From the NCBI GenBank assembly GCA_025062195.1, contig JANXAS010000001.1, forward strand, positions 87,473-151,472: a DNA stretch of 64,000 nt, written 5' to 3'. The stretch comes from Armatimonadota bacterium. GTDB lineage: Bacteria; Armatimonadota; Fervidibacteria; Fervidibacterales; Thermosaccharophagaceae. How positions within the stretch are numbered: the first letter of the stretch is position 1; each line of letters starts with the position of its first letter. Shown piece after piece: positions 27,855-37,848 of this stretch. The position numbers and the translations under genes were made by a program. The notes beneath the pieces are model-generated. The model worked only from the letters and a program-made list of their open reading frames with translations, did no database searches and had not been told where the DNA came from.

Positions 27855-30800
27855 TCATCGCAAGCGTATCAAGCCGACACCTTGAAAGGAGGTCTTTGTT
27901 TCATCATCGCTTGCGACAACCTTGCAGATGAAAACTGACGATGCGACCTTCTGACCATTGCTATCCCTTGCATCCCAACGGACATAGTTCAAGCCGGCCC
28001 TCGCACCGCTCAAGTTCAGCTTGCGAATAACTCTACCTGCAAGCGTAAGTATAGACACCTCACACCTTGCCTCTTTCGTCAATTCAAACCTTATAAGCAC
28101 ATCTCCGCCCCTTGTTGGCACAGCGCTAATGCTGCTCACACGCAGCCCAGATGATGAAGCTCTCTCAGCAACAATTCGCACCTTCGTGCTACCAGACGAA
28201 CTAAGAGCTATATCGCATGCGCTGACTGCGCGCATGTTCAACGGCGAATTGCGCGACGGCTCGTATAGCCACAGCCTCCAGCCGCTTGGGATGCTACCAA
28301 TGCCATCCCACCTCAGCCTCACAGTTCTACAACTGCTAAGGGGCTGCAAATCCACATCCCAAACAATCCTACCCGAAGCTGCCGGGCGGCAATCAACCAA
28401 GAGCGGCAGCTTCTTAGCCTCGTTAACTTCATCCGTAGGGATGAGACTGATTCGCATCTTTGCTCCGGGAGGCGCCGGCGGAGCCGGCATATCTCGCCCA
28501 AACTCAACACCGACATTGGCATCAGCATCCACTGCAAGCACAACATTTTGTGGCACCGCATCACCAGCCGGCGTTTCGGAGATCAATCTCAAGCGCCATC
28601 CGCCATCGTGCCTTGAGGGACGCTTCCCGCCACCCTGGCGATTCGCGTCACCTGCACGAGAGCGCATCGCTATTGAGGGCAAGATGACAAGCCTGCACGG
28701 CTTAAACTTCCTGACCCAGTAACCCTCAAACGGTTCAAGCACAATCTCGGGCGGTGTCATCGCAACATATTGCTGCCCATCCCATCGGTAAAGGATTGGT
28801 AAGATGTAGCCGCGCTCTGCAGCATCATTGAAGTTGAGCAGCTGCGATGTGTCGTCCGCCAACACCTGTATCGCATTCAAGTCAATGGCGAATGGGAATG
28901 GGTTGCCAATCTGCTGCCAACCAATGTCAGCCTCCCTTATGGCATCCCAAGACTTTTCATTTCGCATGATGAATGGCTGCTGCCTATCAATTGTGTGCCC
29001 CTCAATTTGTAAAGGTGTTGGAAGAGCTACCCTCACCCAATAGCTTCTGCCCGCAACAAGCGTGCTCACAAACTCGTCATAGTAGCCCTCCTCATAGTAA
29101 TGGTAGTCGTAGTCGCCAACATCACCTGCAATGTATGGCGGTCTGGCTGTCGGCTTCAAACCGTAACGAGCCAACCGCCTGTTTATCGTGGCGCCGAAGA
29201 CATAAGATGGCGAATCACGCCCACTAATCAACTCATATGGGATTGAAACCATTTGCAAGCCGGTGCTTAGCACCTTTGGGACGACAGTGAATGTGACACT
29301 TTTTGGCTCAGCCTGAACTCCACCGTAATTTGCGGCTCGTATTTCAAGCGTGTGTGAACCTTGCTGCAAAGGTTGCGTGAGCTTAAGTTCAAGCGATTGT
29401 GTTGTTGGGTCAAATTCAGTTGTTGCGCCCCTGAGAACCTCTTGCCCATCAATGGTTACAACTATGGATGATGGGTCAATGTTGGTCTTGCCCTGATACG
29501 GTGATGGGTATGGTCCGGCAAATCTCGCCCTTATTATCGGTGTGAATGTGAAAAGTATTTCGCCTTCCTTTGGCTCAACTATGTAAATTTCGGGCTTGGT
29601 CAGAACGCTCACTCTGGCATATATTGAAGTTCCAATCATGCGTATCTCGGTTATGGAGACGCCAGAATCAAGCCCAAAGTATGTGGCGCTTGACGGCTTG
29701 CTCAAGAATGTGAACTCAGTATTGTTGGTCAAGCCAGGATAAGGGTCGCCGGCATCACCGTGGTTGCCCTGTAGCCATCCAAGGAAGCCATAGGTGGAAC
29801 AGTTGAATGCGAGCGGGTCAAAGTCAACCTGTGAAAGGTCAATATCATCACGCCCGTCAGCTTGAACCATGTGAACGCCCTTCCTCATGTAATCAATCAG
29901 ACCAGTTAGCGGGTTGATGTTGACTTGAATTTCGTTTTGGAGATATTTGGTGTAGTCACCAGTTATAGTTTTGTCAATGTGCCAAATGGTTAACCCAGCA
30001 CCGGGAAGGTATTGGTCAAAGCCCATCAGCTGGCGGTTGCAAAGCAGGAAATATTCATTTTGCGCTGTGCTCCCAAACGCCCACACGCGATAAACAACTG
30101 GCTTTATTTCATACGGTGGTATTTCAACGACGCCGGCATCACCGACAACATCAATTGGCGTTATCCAACGAAATAGCATCTTGCTCCACGGGTCATGTTC
30201 ACCGGGAAGACCAATTGGGCGCAATGGGTTATACTCTGCTGGAACAAATCTATCACCAGCACACATTAGCGCCCAAAGCCCGGGGCTGACCGCCTTCGGC
30301 GTTATAGCATCATATAAGTCAACCAACCCAAACGCATGCCCCATCTCATGCGCATAAGTCCCAACATCAGCAGTGGCTTCATGGATGAGTATGAACGACT
30401 CAACAGTCACATTATCCCTTGTCTGAAACGGTTGCGATGGGGTGCCCATCAATCTTTCCCATACAATGCTTCTGTGGAATGCGCCAAACGATGGGTCATC
30501 ATTGAAGTTGCCGTCAGGGCAGCGAGCATCTTCGTCGCATGCAAAAGTTACGAACAGCAGATCAACTCGCCCATCCTTATCACTGTCATAGCGCGAGAAG
30601 TCAACGAACGGGTCAACGACCCTTATTGTCTCTTGGATGATAACATCGCCGCCGATAGCAGCATCGGGCATGAATGTTACATTCCCAACAGTATCAGTTG
30701 GCACATCAATGACAATCCAACCGTATGTGTCACCTGTGATGGTGAGCTTGCCATAGGAGGATTCGTAATAGAAACGGGCAAGAGATGATGGATTAGCCAT

Positions 30801-31196
30801 GTCAAAGAGCAGCCTGTTAAAGTGAGCCACCGTATGCTCCTCTGCGGGGACAACATCATAAGAGCGCGGTCTGACAAGCAAGTGCAAAGCCCTAATAGTT
30901 CCTATAAGTCCACCTCGTGGCAATAAGCCTGTGCCGAGCGTCCCGAAAAAAGCATAATGGACATCAAGTGCCTGACGAACTCTTTCACCACGCTGCTTTG
31001 GCTTAGCGCTCAACGGCGAAAGTTCAATCCCATAGCGCTTCGCGACAGCCTCCAATATTTGCCTCTTCAAACAGCGTATGCCCGACATTCGTCTCACTTT
31101 TATTTGCTGCCCTGATGCCACATTCAAACCAATAAGCGATAATAGCAGCCCTATAGCAAAAACCCTACACACCCATTTGACTCCCAAGTGTTTCAT
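27855..31196 (-). CDS. Secreted M6-family (immune inhibitor A-like) zinc metalloprotease with FlgD-Ig-like C-terminus
   Basis: The zinc-binding motif HEMGHAFGLVD (H283, E284, H287, with Asp293) matches the HExxHxxGxxD signature of M6-type metzincins, and DLYD follows it. I choose ATG at 31196 (1113 aa) because GGTGATCAG precedes it; a TTG nine codons upstream has no site and would spoil the signal peptide. The signal peptide ends near NVASGQQ. After the protease domain come an Ig-like region with IEIRAANYGG-type strands, then GLQMVSIPY and GWQQIGNPFP, then a FlgD-Ig-like end with TLAGRVIRK and WDARDSNGQ, finishing in RLR. Expected to hydrolyse peptide bonds outside the cell and possibly to mature neighbouring surface proteins; that role is inference. 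Confidence 0.9.
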   Translation of the reverse strand: MKHLGVKWVCRVFAIGLLLSLIGLNVASGQQIKVRRMSGIRCLKRQILEAVAKRYGIELSPLSAKPKQRGERVRQALDVHYAFFGTLGTGLLPRGGLIGTIRALHLLVRPRSYDVVPAEEHTVAHFNRLLFDMANPSSLARFYYESSYGKLTITGDTYGWIVIDVPTDTVGNVTFMPDAAIGGDVIIQETIRVVDPFVDFSRYDSDKDGRVDLLFVTFACDEDARCPDGNFNDDPSFGAFHRSIVWERLMGTPSQPFQTRDNVTVESFILIHEATADVGTYAHEMGHAFGLVDLYDAITPKAVSPGLWALMCAGDRFVPAEYNPLRPIGLPGEHDPWSKMLFRWITPIDVVGDAGVVEIPPYEIKPVVYRVWAFGSTAQNEYFLLCNRQLMGFDQYLPGAGLTIWHIDKTITGDYTKYLQNEIQVNINPLTGLIDYMRKGVHMVQADGRDDIDLSQVDFDPLAFNCSTYGFLGWLQGNHGDAGDPYPGLTNNTEFTFLSKPSSATYFGLDSGVSITEIRMIGTSIYARVSVLTKPEIYIVEPKEGEILFTFTPIIRARFAGPYPSPYQGKTNIDPSSIVVTIDGQEVLRGATTEFDPTTQSLELKLTQPLQQGSHTLEIRAANYGGVQAEPKSVTFTVVPKVLSTGLQMVSIPYELISGRDSPSYVFGATINRRLARYGLKPTARPPYIAGDVGDYDYHYYEEGYYDEFVSTLVAGRSYWVRVALPTPLQIEGHTIDRQQPFIMRNEKSWDAIREADIGWQQIGNPFPFAIDLNAIQVLADDTSQLLNFNDAAERGYILPILYRWDGQQYVAMTPPEIVLEPFEGYWVRKFKPCRLVILPSIAMRSRAGDANRQGGGKRPSRHDGGWRLRLISETPAGDAVPQNVVLAVDADANVGVEFGRDMPAPPAPPGAKMRISLIPTDEVNEAKKLPLLVDCRPAASGRIVWDVDLQPLSSCRTVRLRWDGIGSIPSGWRLWLYEPSRNSPLNMRAVSACDIALSSSGSTKVRIVAERASSSGLRVSSISAVPTRGGDVLIRFELTKEARCEVSILTLAGRVIRKLNLSGARAGLNYVRWDARDSNGQKVASSVFICKVVASDDETKTSFQGVGLIRLR

Positions 31197-31299
31197 CTGA
31201 TCACCACTCTCCGTTATGCTCAATCAACTCTTTTCTTTTCTTTGAACACTCGCACCAACTTCGGACATGACAGCCTCAACCTTACAACCTTGGCAGTTC

Positions 31300-33222
31300 T
31301 CACCTTCCACCCTTAGGAGGTGTTGGTGGCGCCTCAGCAGTCCTGAATGCATGCACAACACTCCAAACCCACCCATCTGGGTATGGCGGTGCCATGTCAC
31401 GGCTGTTTCTGTATCCAACTCGCCAATAAAATGTCGTTGCACCTGTGACCCTGAAGAACTGATTCAGTTCGTTCACCAAGCGTATTTCAATTGGCACTCC
31501 ATCCTTATCCTGCGTGAACCTTGTCTGCTTCATGAAAGCCTTCCCCGGAAGCAAGTTCGCTGGGTCTGTCCCAACAAAGATAGCATACTCATCAGCGCCC
31601 CTGACGCTCAAAAAGCGAAATGTCACATCAGCCAAGTTGATGTTATCGCTTCCCGGTTGTCCTAAGTTCGGTGGCGAAACAAGGTCTGTATCGGACATCT
31701 TCCTTAAAGCTGTCGCAGGACCAATGATTGATGAGAATTGGCTCAGAACAATCTCCCACGCCACACCTCCTCCGCCAGCACCGCCGCCAACGCCGGTTAT
31801 AACCGACATTGCTGGACGGCGGGCAGTTATCCTGCGGATGATATACCAATACTGGCGACCGAGCTCAAGCGGCGTATGATAAAACTCCTCATCGTAATCG
31901 CTGACCACAACCTGCCTTGAGCGGTTAACCTTTAGCCTCTTGGCTCTCCCCGGAACTTCAACCTGCCTGTCAAGCCATGGCGTCCTATCTGGGTCGTCCA
32001 CATCTTCGGCAGTCGCCTCACCCTCAAAATACTGTGTTGTGTCAATATATTGGGTGACATTTCCGGGGATTATGTCAATCATCGTGGCATTGGATGGAGA
32101 AAAGCCAGCTGTATCACCGCGATAAATTTCAACCCCAAGGACTGTCCCACCACCGCTCCCAAAGCGAACTATGATACCATCACCCCATGAGAGAGAGTGA
32201 GCCGAAAGAACAGCTGGAGGTCTCTCAGGCTTCCTGCTCTGCCCGATGACTGCAACGAGTGCACCCAACGCAAGCAGCGGGAATATGATACCCTGCACCC
32301 AAGATGTGATTGTTGGACGCTCACGCCTTATCGGCGGCATTGCCACTTTCCCAACCGGCGGCATCATGAACTGTGCCCTAACTTTGTCCATCTGTTGAAT
32401 TCCCTGTGTCTCCCAATCAATATCGGCATGCGACTGACGCTGTTCAACGCGTTTGACAACGATCTCGCCGATCTTCCTTGTCTCGCCCGTCTTCAAATCT
32501 GTATGTATGACGCTCATCCTCATTCCGGCAGTGACAGCGTCCTTCGCACCGATGTTGAGCAGCACCCTATTTTCCGGGAGCCTAATCAAAACCTGCCCGG
32601 TCGGAAGCCTCGTTGCACGCATGTTCTCTTCAGCGCGCCTTGCAGCCCTATTTAGCGCATCGGCAAGCAACCTCGTATCCTCAATACCTTCCGGGCTTCG
32701 TTCCATGACATTTGCACCGTTGACTGGCTCGCCAGCTTCAACATCATAAACAAACACTTGTATGTGAACGATGCCGACCTTAGGACGGCTTGTGACAGTT
32801 GCCGATACAACTTTGCCGGTAGCCACATACTGCGCGTTCAAATACGCACCTACGCGCTGTATGTCAGCGATGCTCGGTGATGGCGGGATCTTGAGTTCGC
32901 TCAACGCATCTTGCACCTGTTGGCGCGGCACAACCTCCCATTGAGGTTCCTCCGGGAGCATAATTGCATATGCAAGCGCATCCGCAGCAGCCCTGCCAAG
33001 CCAAGCTGGCACATTGCGCTCAATATCAAAGTCAAGAATAGCTATACGAGGCTTTGCCCGTCCGACTTCCACTGCGCCAACTTGCCCCGCAGCCGGTTGC
33101 TGTGGAGCCTCGGAACTCGTCGGCTCGCTGACGACCCCGATGAGCGTTAGTGACAGAGCCACAATCAGCAGCCATGCGACGCGCCTAATTGAGCGACAAC
33201 GCTTAAGTGCCATCATAGCCAT
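31300..33222 (-). CDS. CsgG-like domain protein with FN3-like region, membrane-anchored
   Basis: Residues about 14-34 form a signal or anchor helix. Residues about 55-270 resemble CsgG/curli-assembly-type domains, with PRIAILDFD, a WEVVPRQQV strand-helix and NAQYVATGKV. A second hydrophobic segment spans about 304-326, and FN3-like beta strands follow (EIYRGDTAGF, YIDTTQYF, then WYIIRR). The C-terminus is Pro/Gly/Lys-rich. The order signal, CsgG-like, hydrophobic, FN3 is the same as the first 400 residues of the giant adhesin. ATG 33222 directly follows the TGA of the upstream gene, which suggests translational coupling; ATG 33216 is an alternative with better spacing to GAGGTG. Probable role is envelope assembly or anchoring of the surface proteins, by inference. 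Confidence 0.8.
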   Translation of the reverse strand: MAMMALKRCRSIRRVAWLLIVALSLTLIGVVSEPTSSEAPQQPAAGQVGAVEVGRAKPRIAILDFDIERNVPAWLGRAAADALAYAIMLPEEPQWEVVPRQQVQDALSELKIPPSPSIADIQRVGAYLNAQYVATGKVVSATVTSRPKVGIVHIQVFVYDVEAGEPVNGANVMERSPEGIEDTRLLADALNRAARRAEENMRATRLPTGQVLIRLPENRVLLNIGAKDAVTAGMRMSVIHTDLKTGETRKIGEIVVKRVEQRQSHADIDWETQGIQQMDKVRAQFMMPPVGKVAMPPIRRERPTITSWVQGIIFPLLALGALVAVIGQSRKPERPPAVLSAHSLSWGDGIIVRFGSGGGTVLGVEIYRGDTAGFSPSNATMIDIIPGNVTQYIDTTQYFEGEATAEDVDDPDRTPWLDRQVEVPGRAKRLKVNRSRQVVVSDYDEEFYHTPLELGRQYWYIIRRITARRPAMSVITGVGGGAGGGGVAWEIVLSQFSSIIGPATALRKMSDTDLVSPPNLGQPGSDNINLADVTFRFLSVRGADEYAIFVGTDPANLLPGKAFMKQTRFTQDKDGVPIEIRLVNELNQFFRVTGATTFYWRVGYRNSRDMAPPYPDGWVWSVVHAFRTAEAPPTPPKGGR

Positions 33223-35556
33223 TCACCTCGCTCCTCCTGCTACATTGATCCTAACTGCCGCATTTACAGATGCCCTACTCTCAACGCCGGAGGCTTCAAC
33301 ATTCGCTACATAAAAACCATCGGGAAGATTATCCGGCAGCCTCACCGAAAGGATATTCCCACCGCGCCCGTAAACCTTTGACGGTTCAATTCGCATGATG
33401 AGTCTTCCAGTGAGCGTCAGCAAGCTCAACCTTAGTTTAGCTGGCTGCGTCAATGTAAAGCTGAGCACTAATGCCCCACCACGGCTCGGCAGCTGGCGCA
33501 AGTTCAAGATGCGCAGCGGTGAGTGTGCGCCGTGCAAGAGTTTTAAATTGAGGTAGCGTCTTTCACCCGCCCCTATAGAAAAACTATACGGGCGTTGTGT
33601 AAATGGATCAATGGTAACGCCCCTTTCATTATCAATCAAGGTCGCCCTCACATCCTTAAGGGGCTTATTCAACGGCTCAAGAGATAATGTCACAACGCCG
33701 CCTTCATTGCCCTCAATTAGAATGAGAAAGTTTTGTGCCCGTGAACTGTTAGAGCGCAGGTCAACTGCGCATTTCATTTCTCCGTTTTCAGTCCGCTGGA
33801 TAAGTGACAGGTTGAAGCACCGCAAACCGAAGGGCTTTGGCGGTTCGGGAATGTCAAGCACATCAAACCCGTCGCTGGCATTATTTGCGACACCTACGAA
33901 ATTGTCGCTGTCAACCGACGCGCCACACATCGCCCTCAACCTTAAAAGAAACGAATCAACAGCGTGCACCTTAAGCAATTTAAGGGCTTCATCTTGAGAT
34001 GTATGGCGAGACATACGCACCGGCTGATTATCCACAAGCAACTCAACTGGCTGAAGCGCATAAACCCAATAAGCTTTGTATGGCTCAAGCGTTGTCGCAA
34101 TTTGGTAATAACCTGCAACGGTTTCAGCACCACCCCACTCCTCACGGAGCGTGAAAATAGCCGTGCTGATAAACGCCCTCGCCTTTAAATCCGTTATTGG
34201 GATTGCCTCAAGTCCAGCTGGCTTAATGTATGAGCGCAACCAATCAACTGCGAATGTAAATGGAGCGCCTATCAAGTTCCAACCGACCTCAAGCTTGATC
34301 GGGAAGCGATAAACAGACGGCGTTGGCGAGCCTTCACGGGTGAAGTCCAAATATGTGTTGGTTAAAAGGAAATAGCCTCGCCCAATTTGAAATGCGTATG
34401 CTGGCGAGGCAACATTTGTTGGGTCAAAATATGCATACTCACCGCCAAGCGGTTTTTTCGGATCTGTGATCCATGTTGCGAGCTTGAGCTTGCTCAATTC
34501 AAATACCTGTGCGGCACTCAACCCGTCCTTCGTGTAGTCATAAGGGAGCGACATCATATGCAAACCGGGCTTGAAACTTTTGAAAGCGCTCACAGCGAAG
34601 TTTATCCCTTTAGTTTCACGCCCAGAAATGACACTCACATTTCGTTTCTCAACGGATGAGTAGCCGGTGGTGGCAACTCGCACATTATAAATCCCAGCAG
34701 CAACAGTGATGCGGTAATTGAAGCGATAGCCATTCTCCTCCTCATATTCTGGTGCCGTAATAGCGAACGCCACAACCCTGCCAGCCGAATCCACAACCTC
34801 AATCCTCACGCCGCCGACAACCGAGCCATCAATCAACCTCGTCACTAAGCCGGAGATTGAACCCAACGGCAGCGCGATCAATCTGAAGTTGACGCCGGTG
34901 ATGATTCCACCTGCAGGGACTGTTACAACCCTTGACTGACTCGCATATCCTGCAGCACTAACCCTCACTTCAACCTCACCGGCAGGCACATTCGTCAGCG
35001 TGTAAACGCCGCTTGATGCCGTCCTCGCCGACGATACCACCACTCCAGCATAAAGCGCCTCAACGAGAGCATTGTCAATGGGCAAACTGTCCGCATCGCG
35101 CACGACTACACCCTCAATTATGCCCGGCTGAGGCATCAAGATGATGTCAACTGTCACCGTGGCGGCTGGATCTACACGCACATTTGGCTTTGTGACCGGT
35201 TGATAGCCTGTGGCACTTGCGGTCAGGTTATATAGCCCGGGTGGTAAGTCGGATATTCGGTATGCGCCGGTTGCATCAGTTGTTGTGGACTTAGTCACGG
35301 GCTGTTCGCCAGGGTATGGAGCAACCGGTATGGCAGTGACTGTGGCATTTGGGACGCCGGTTCTCCCATCGGATTGATATACGCGCCCAACAATTGACCC
35401 AGGAGTTTGCTGAGCCTGCTGCGCAATGGAGAGATTGATCGCAAGGAACGCTATGCATAGTGCAGCACCTGTAACTCCATCCCCAAAAGAAGCAAAAAGG
35501 CGCTTTGGATGCATCCGCAGCACCCCCAAAATGGCACAGCAATTCTCCATCCCCAT
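33223..35556 (-). CDS. Secreted protein with three carboxypeptidase-regulatory-like domains and shared C-terminal cassette
   Basis: ATG 35556 follows GGGGTGG and lies 10 bases after the coaE stop codon. A signal peptide ends near LSIAQQ. Three CarboxypepD_reg-like Ig folds occupy about residues 50-135, 136-215 and 216-315, marked by GSIVGRV, GIIEGVVV and GSISGLVT openings plus DLPPGLYNL and NVPAGEVEV. The cassette shared with two neighbours follows: GLHMMSLPY, GWNLIGAPF, GVANNASDGFD and a terminal domain with TLTGRLIMR that ends in GGAR. No catalytic residues are evident. Likely a cell-surface structural or binding protein, co-transcribed with coaE upstream and the CsgG-like protein downstream. 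Confidence 0.85.
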   Translation of the reverse strand: MGMENCCAILGVLRMHPKRLFASFGDGVTGAALCIAFLAINLSIAQQAQQTPGSIVGRVYQSDGRTGVPNATVTAIPVAPYPGEQPVTKSTTTDATGAYRISDLPPGLYNLTASATGYQPVTKPNVRVDPAATVTVDIILMPQPGIIEGVVVRDADSLPIDNALVEALYAGVVVSSARTASSGVYTLTNVPAGEVEVRVSAAGYASQSRVVTVPAGGIITGVNFRLIALPLGSISGLVTRLIDGSVVGGVRIEVVDSAGRVVAFAITAPEYEEENGYRFNYRITVAAGIYNVRVATTGYSSVEKRNVSVISGRETKGINFAVSAFKSFKPGLHMMSLPYDYTKDGLSAAQVFELSKLKLATWITDPKKPLGGEYAYFDPTNVASPAYAFQIGRGYFLLTNTYLDFTREGSPTPSVYRFPIKLEVGWNLIGAPFTFAVDWLRSYIKPAGLEAIPITDLKARAFISTAIFTLREEWGGAETVAGYYQIATTLEPYKAYWVYALQPVELLVDNQPVRMSRHTSQDEALKLLKVHAVDSFLLRLRAMCGASVDSDNFVGVANNASDGFDVLDIPEPPKPFGLRCFNLSLIQRTENGEMKCAVDLRSNSSRAQNFLILIEGNEGGVVTLSLEPLNKPLKDVRATLIDNERGVTIDPFTQRPYSFSIGAGERRYLNLKLLHGAHSPLRILNLRQLPSRGGALVLSFTLTQPAKLRLSLLTLTGRLIMRIEPSKVYGRGGNILSVRLPDNLPDGFYVANVEASGVESRASVNAAVRINVAGGAR

Positions 35557-35566
35557 TCAGCCACCC

Positions 35567-36202
35567 CTACACACCACGCAAATGGCACCAGCAACGCAGC
35601 GTGCCCTTCACAGCAGAACGCAAAATGCGCGCTGTTTCTGACGGGCTTCTATTGCAGGTGATTACCCTATTTGCCCTGCGCATAAACTCATCGGGCGAAA
35701 CTTGTGAGCGCATCCTTGCAAACGCTTCCTGCATTGACATACCTCGTCCAATCAATCTTTGAAGTATTGTCCTCTCGTCAGCGTGTGTCACCCAAACCTC
35801 ATCAACATTTTTCCGCATGCCCATTTCAAACAGCACAGCAGCTTCCACAACGATTAAGTTTGCACCCCTGCTGCGAGCATCGTTTATAGCGCTTTCAATC
35901 CTCTTGACCATGAGCGGGTGGAGCAACCTATTGAGGCGCTTTAAAGCGCGCCCATCTGAGAAAACGCACCTTGCAAGTTTTCCCCTGTCAACATTGCGAG
36001 CCGAGTTGAGCACGCCTGTCCCAAAGTTTCCGACGATGCGTCCCCAACCAACTTCACCCCTGTTGAGTAACCTGTGCCCAACCAGGTCAGCGTTGATCAC
36101 CAATACGCCATGACGAGCAATGATCCGAGAGACGGTGCTTTTGCCCGAGGCAATCGCACCAGTCAAACCGATGACGGTTGAACGAACCCTTCTATACACC
36201 AT
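35567..36202 (-). CDS. coaE: Dephospho-CoA kinase
   Basis: Catalyses the last step of coenzyme A synthesis, ATP-dependent phosphorylation of the 3'-hydroxyl of dephospho-CoA, in the cytoplasm. The P-loop GAIASGKST lies at residues 15-23. The family's downstream motifs follow: INADLVGHRLL (the DxxxH region), LLHPLMVKRIE and VVEAAVLFEMGM. The length of 211 residues is normal for the family. I chose ATG 36202 because GGAG/GGTG lies upstream and the P-loop then sits in its usual place near the N-terminus; in-frame TTG 36229 and ATG 36226 lack a ribosome site. It lies downstream of rpsA and only 10 bases before a surface-protein gene, which is an unusual partner for it. Confidence 0.95.
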   Translation of the reverse strand: MVYRRVRSTVIGLTGAIASGKSTVSRIIARHGVLVINADLVGHRLLNRGEVGWGRIVGNFGTGVLNSARNVDRGKLARCVFSDGRALKRLNRLLHPLMVKRIESAINDARSRGANLIVVEAAVLFEMGMRKNVDEVWVTHADERTILQRLIGRGMSMQEAFARMRSQVSPDEFMRRANRVITCNRSPSETARILRSAVKGTLRCWCHLRGV

Positions 36203-36357
36203 TGATGCACCGCTCCAACACAGCATCAAATAACTTGGAGCAATATCTCAAGTTGGGTGTCGCGCAAATCCCGTCACAGCTGATGGAGTGATTGCATGAA
36301 TATCGCTGTGAGGAGGTGAAGGCAAGCCTCTTGGTGAGTTGAGAACTTCAATATCCA

Positions 36358-37707
36358 TTACATTTTTTCACTTTCGCTGGGGCTGCCCCCACACGATGTG
36401 CCCTGCGAGGGTTTCGCCGGCGAGACCCTGTCAAAGACTTCCTTGAGTGCTTCGCCGAGCGTCACCCTCGGCACCTCCTGCTGTTGCATAAGCTCACGAA
36501 GTTGCTGCCTTTCCTCCTCCTGAATAACTTGCCTCAAGCTGAGCACCAAGCGCCTTTGTGCGCTGTTTACTTGTATGACCTTTACCTCCACCTCTTGCCC
36601 GACTGAGAGCACATCGCCTGCCCTTGTGATGCGCCTCTCGGAAATCTCGCTTATTGGTATGATGCCCTCAATTCCGTTCGGCATGCGCACGAATGCCCCA
36701 GCAGGAACAATGCGAGTGACTTTACCCTTCACCCTTGATCCAACTGGAAAATCTCTTTCCGCCGTATTCCAAGGATCCGGAAGGAGTTGGCGCATACCCA
36801 ATGAGAGACGCTCCGTCTCCGGGTCAAACTCAAGCACCACAACCTCAACGACATCGCCCTCTTTGAGCACTTCGGATGGATGGTCAATGCGAGTCCATGA
36901 CATCTCGCTTATGTGTAACAAACCTTCAATCCCACCAACATCTATGAACGCACCGTAATCTCTGAGCCGCCTTACAACACCCTGAAGAACTTCGCCAACT
37001 TTGATCCTCTTGAGCGTCTCCTCCTTCATTCGCTGCCTTTCCTCTTCAAGCGCTATCGTGTTTGAGCAGATGACCCTCCTTCTATCCCTGTCAAGCTCAA
37101 TTATCTTGACCCTTATGGCTCTACCGACAAAATTCTCAAGGCGCCTCCTCCTTCCAAGGTAAACTTGTGATGCTGGCACAAAGCCATCAATGCCGAGGTC
37201 AACCACCAAGCCACCCCTCACCCTCTCTTTGACCATCGCTGTCAGTATCTCGCCCTTCTCATAAGCCTCAACAATCCTTCTCCATGTGCGTTCATAGTCG
37301 GCACGCCTTTTGGAGAGGATTATCAACCCCTCGCGCTCGTCACGCTCCTCCTCAACTCGTAGAACATATACTTCAACCTTCTCGCCAACCTTCGCCTCAG
37401 AGAGCATCTCCTCGCCCCACTCATTAGTTGGTATGAAACCCTCTGATTTTGCACCCACATCAACCATCACGCCGTCTTGACGAACTTGAACTATTGTCCC
37501 GACAAGTATGTCGCCGGGCTTTATCTCGGGCAGCGATGTGACCACCTCTTCAAACGCCAACTCATCGTCCCCAAATCGCACAGCCCCTGAAAGCTGAACC
37601 TCATCCTCAGGTTCACCATCAAGCTGTGCACGCCGCTTCAACCTCTCCTCATCCTTCAAAACTCTCTCTACAAGCTCACTGTTGTCCCTGTCATTGATTT
37701 CGCCCAT
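36358..37707 (-). CDS. rpsA: 30S ribosomal protein S1 (four S1 domains)
   Basis: S1 binds mRNA and helps initiation on the 30S subunit. Four S1 RNA-binding repeats are visible, starting with GDILVGTIVQ (about residue 64), GEILTAMVKE (about 150), GEVLQGVVRR (about 238) and GSRVKGKVTR (about 325). The third is the most canonical, with YGAFIDVGG, GLLHISEMSW and LSLGMRQL. At 449 residues it resembles the shorter four-domain S1 proteins rather than the six-domain enterobacterial form. I chose ATG 37707, preceded by GGTGG with 9-base spacing; GTG 37719 overlaps that site. The tail after domain four is Glu/Gln-rich and then Ser/Pro-rich. It lies between polA and coaE on the same strand. Confidence 0.93.
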   Translation of the reverse strand: MGEINDRDNSELVERVLKDEERLKRRAQLDGEPEDEVQLSGAVRFGDDELAFEEVVTSLPEIKPGDILVGTIVQVRQDGVMVDVGAKSEGFIPTNEWGEEMLSEAKVGEKVEVYVLRVEEERDEREGLIILSKRRADYERTWRRIVEAYEKGEILTAMVKERVRGGLVVDLGIDGFVPASQVYLGRRRRLENFVGRAIRVKIIELDRDRRRVICSNTIALEEERQRMKEETLKRIKVGEVLQGVVRRLRDYGAFIDVGGIEGLLHISEMSWTRIDHPSEVLKEGDVVEVVVLEFDPETERLSLGMRQLLPDPWNTAERDFPVGSRVKGKVTRIVPAGAFVRMPNGIEGIIPISEISERRITRAGDVLSVGQEVEVKVIQVNSAQRRLVLSLRQVIQEEERQQLRELMQQQEVPRVTLGEALKEVFDRVSPAKPSQGTSCGGSPSESEKM

Positions 37708-37848
37708 CTTTAACACCACCTTTGCAAATGACGAAATGACTACCCGCCTGTCATCACAGGCATAAGCGACAATGCTAAGTTCATTGTGACGATGGAAGCT
37801 GCATCCGTCACACGCAAGCTCGTAAGAGCGGCATACATCCTGCGCCTT

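Noticed and set aside
31197..31223. Upstream TTG start for the metalloprotease
   Set aside because: It lacks a ribosome site and puts extra charged residues before a clear signal peptide; ATG 31196 has GGTGAT upstream.
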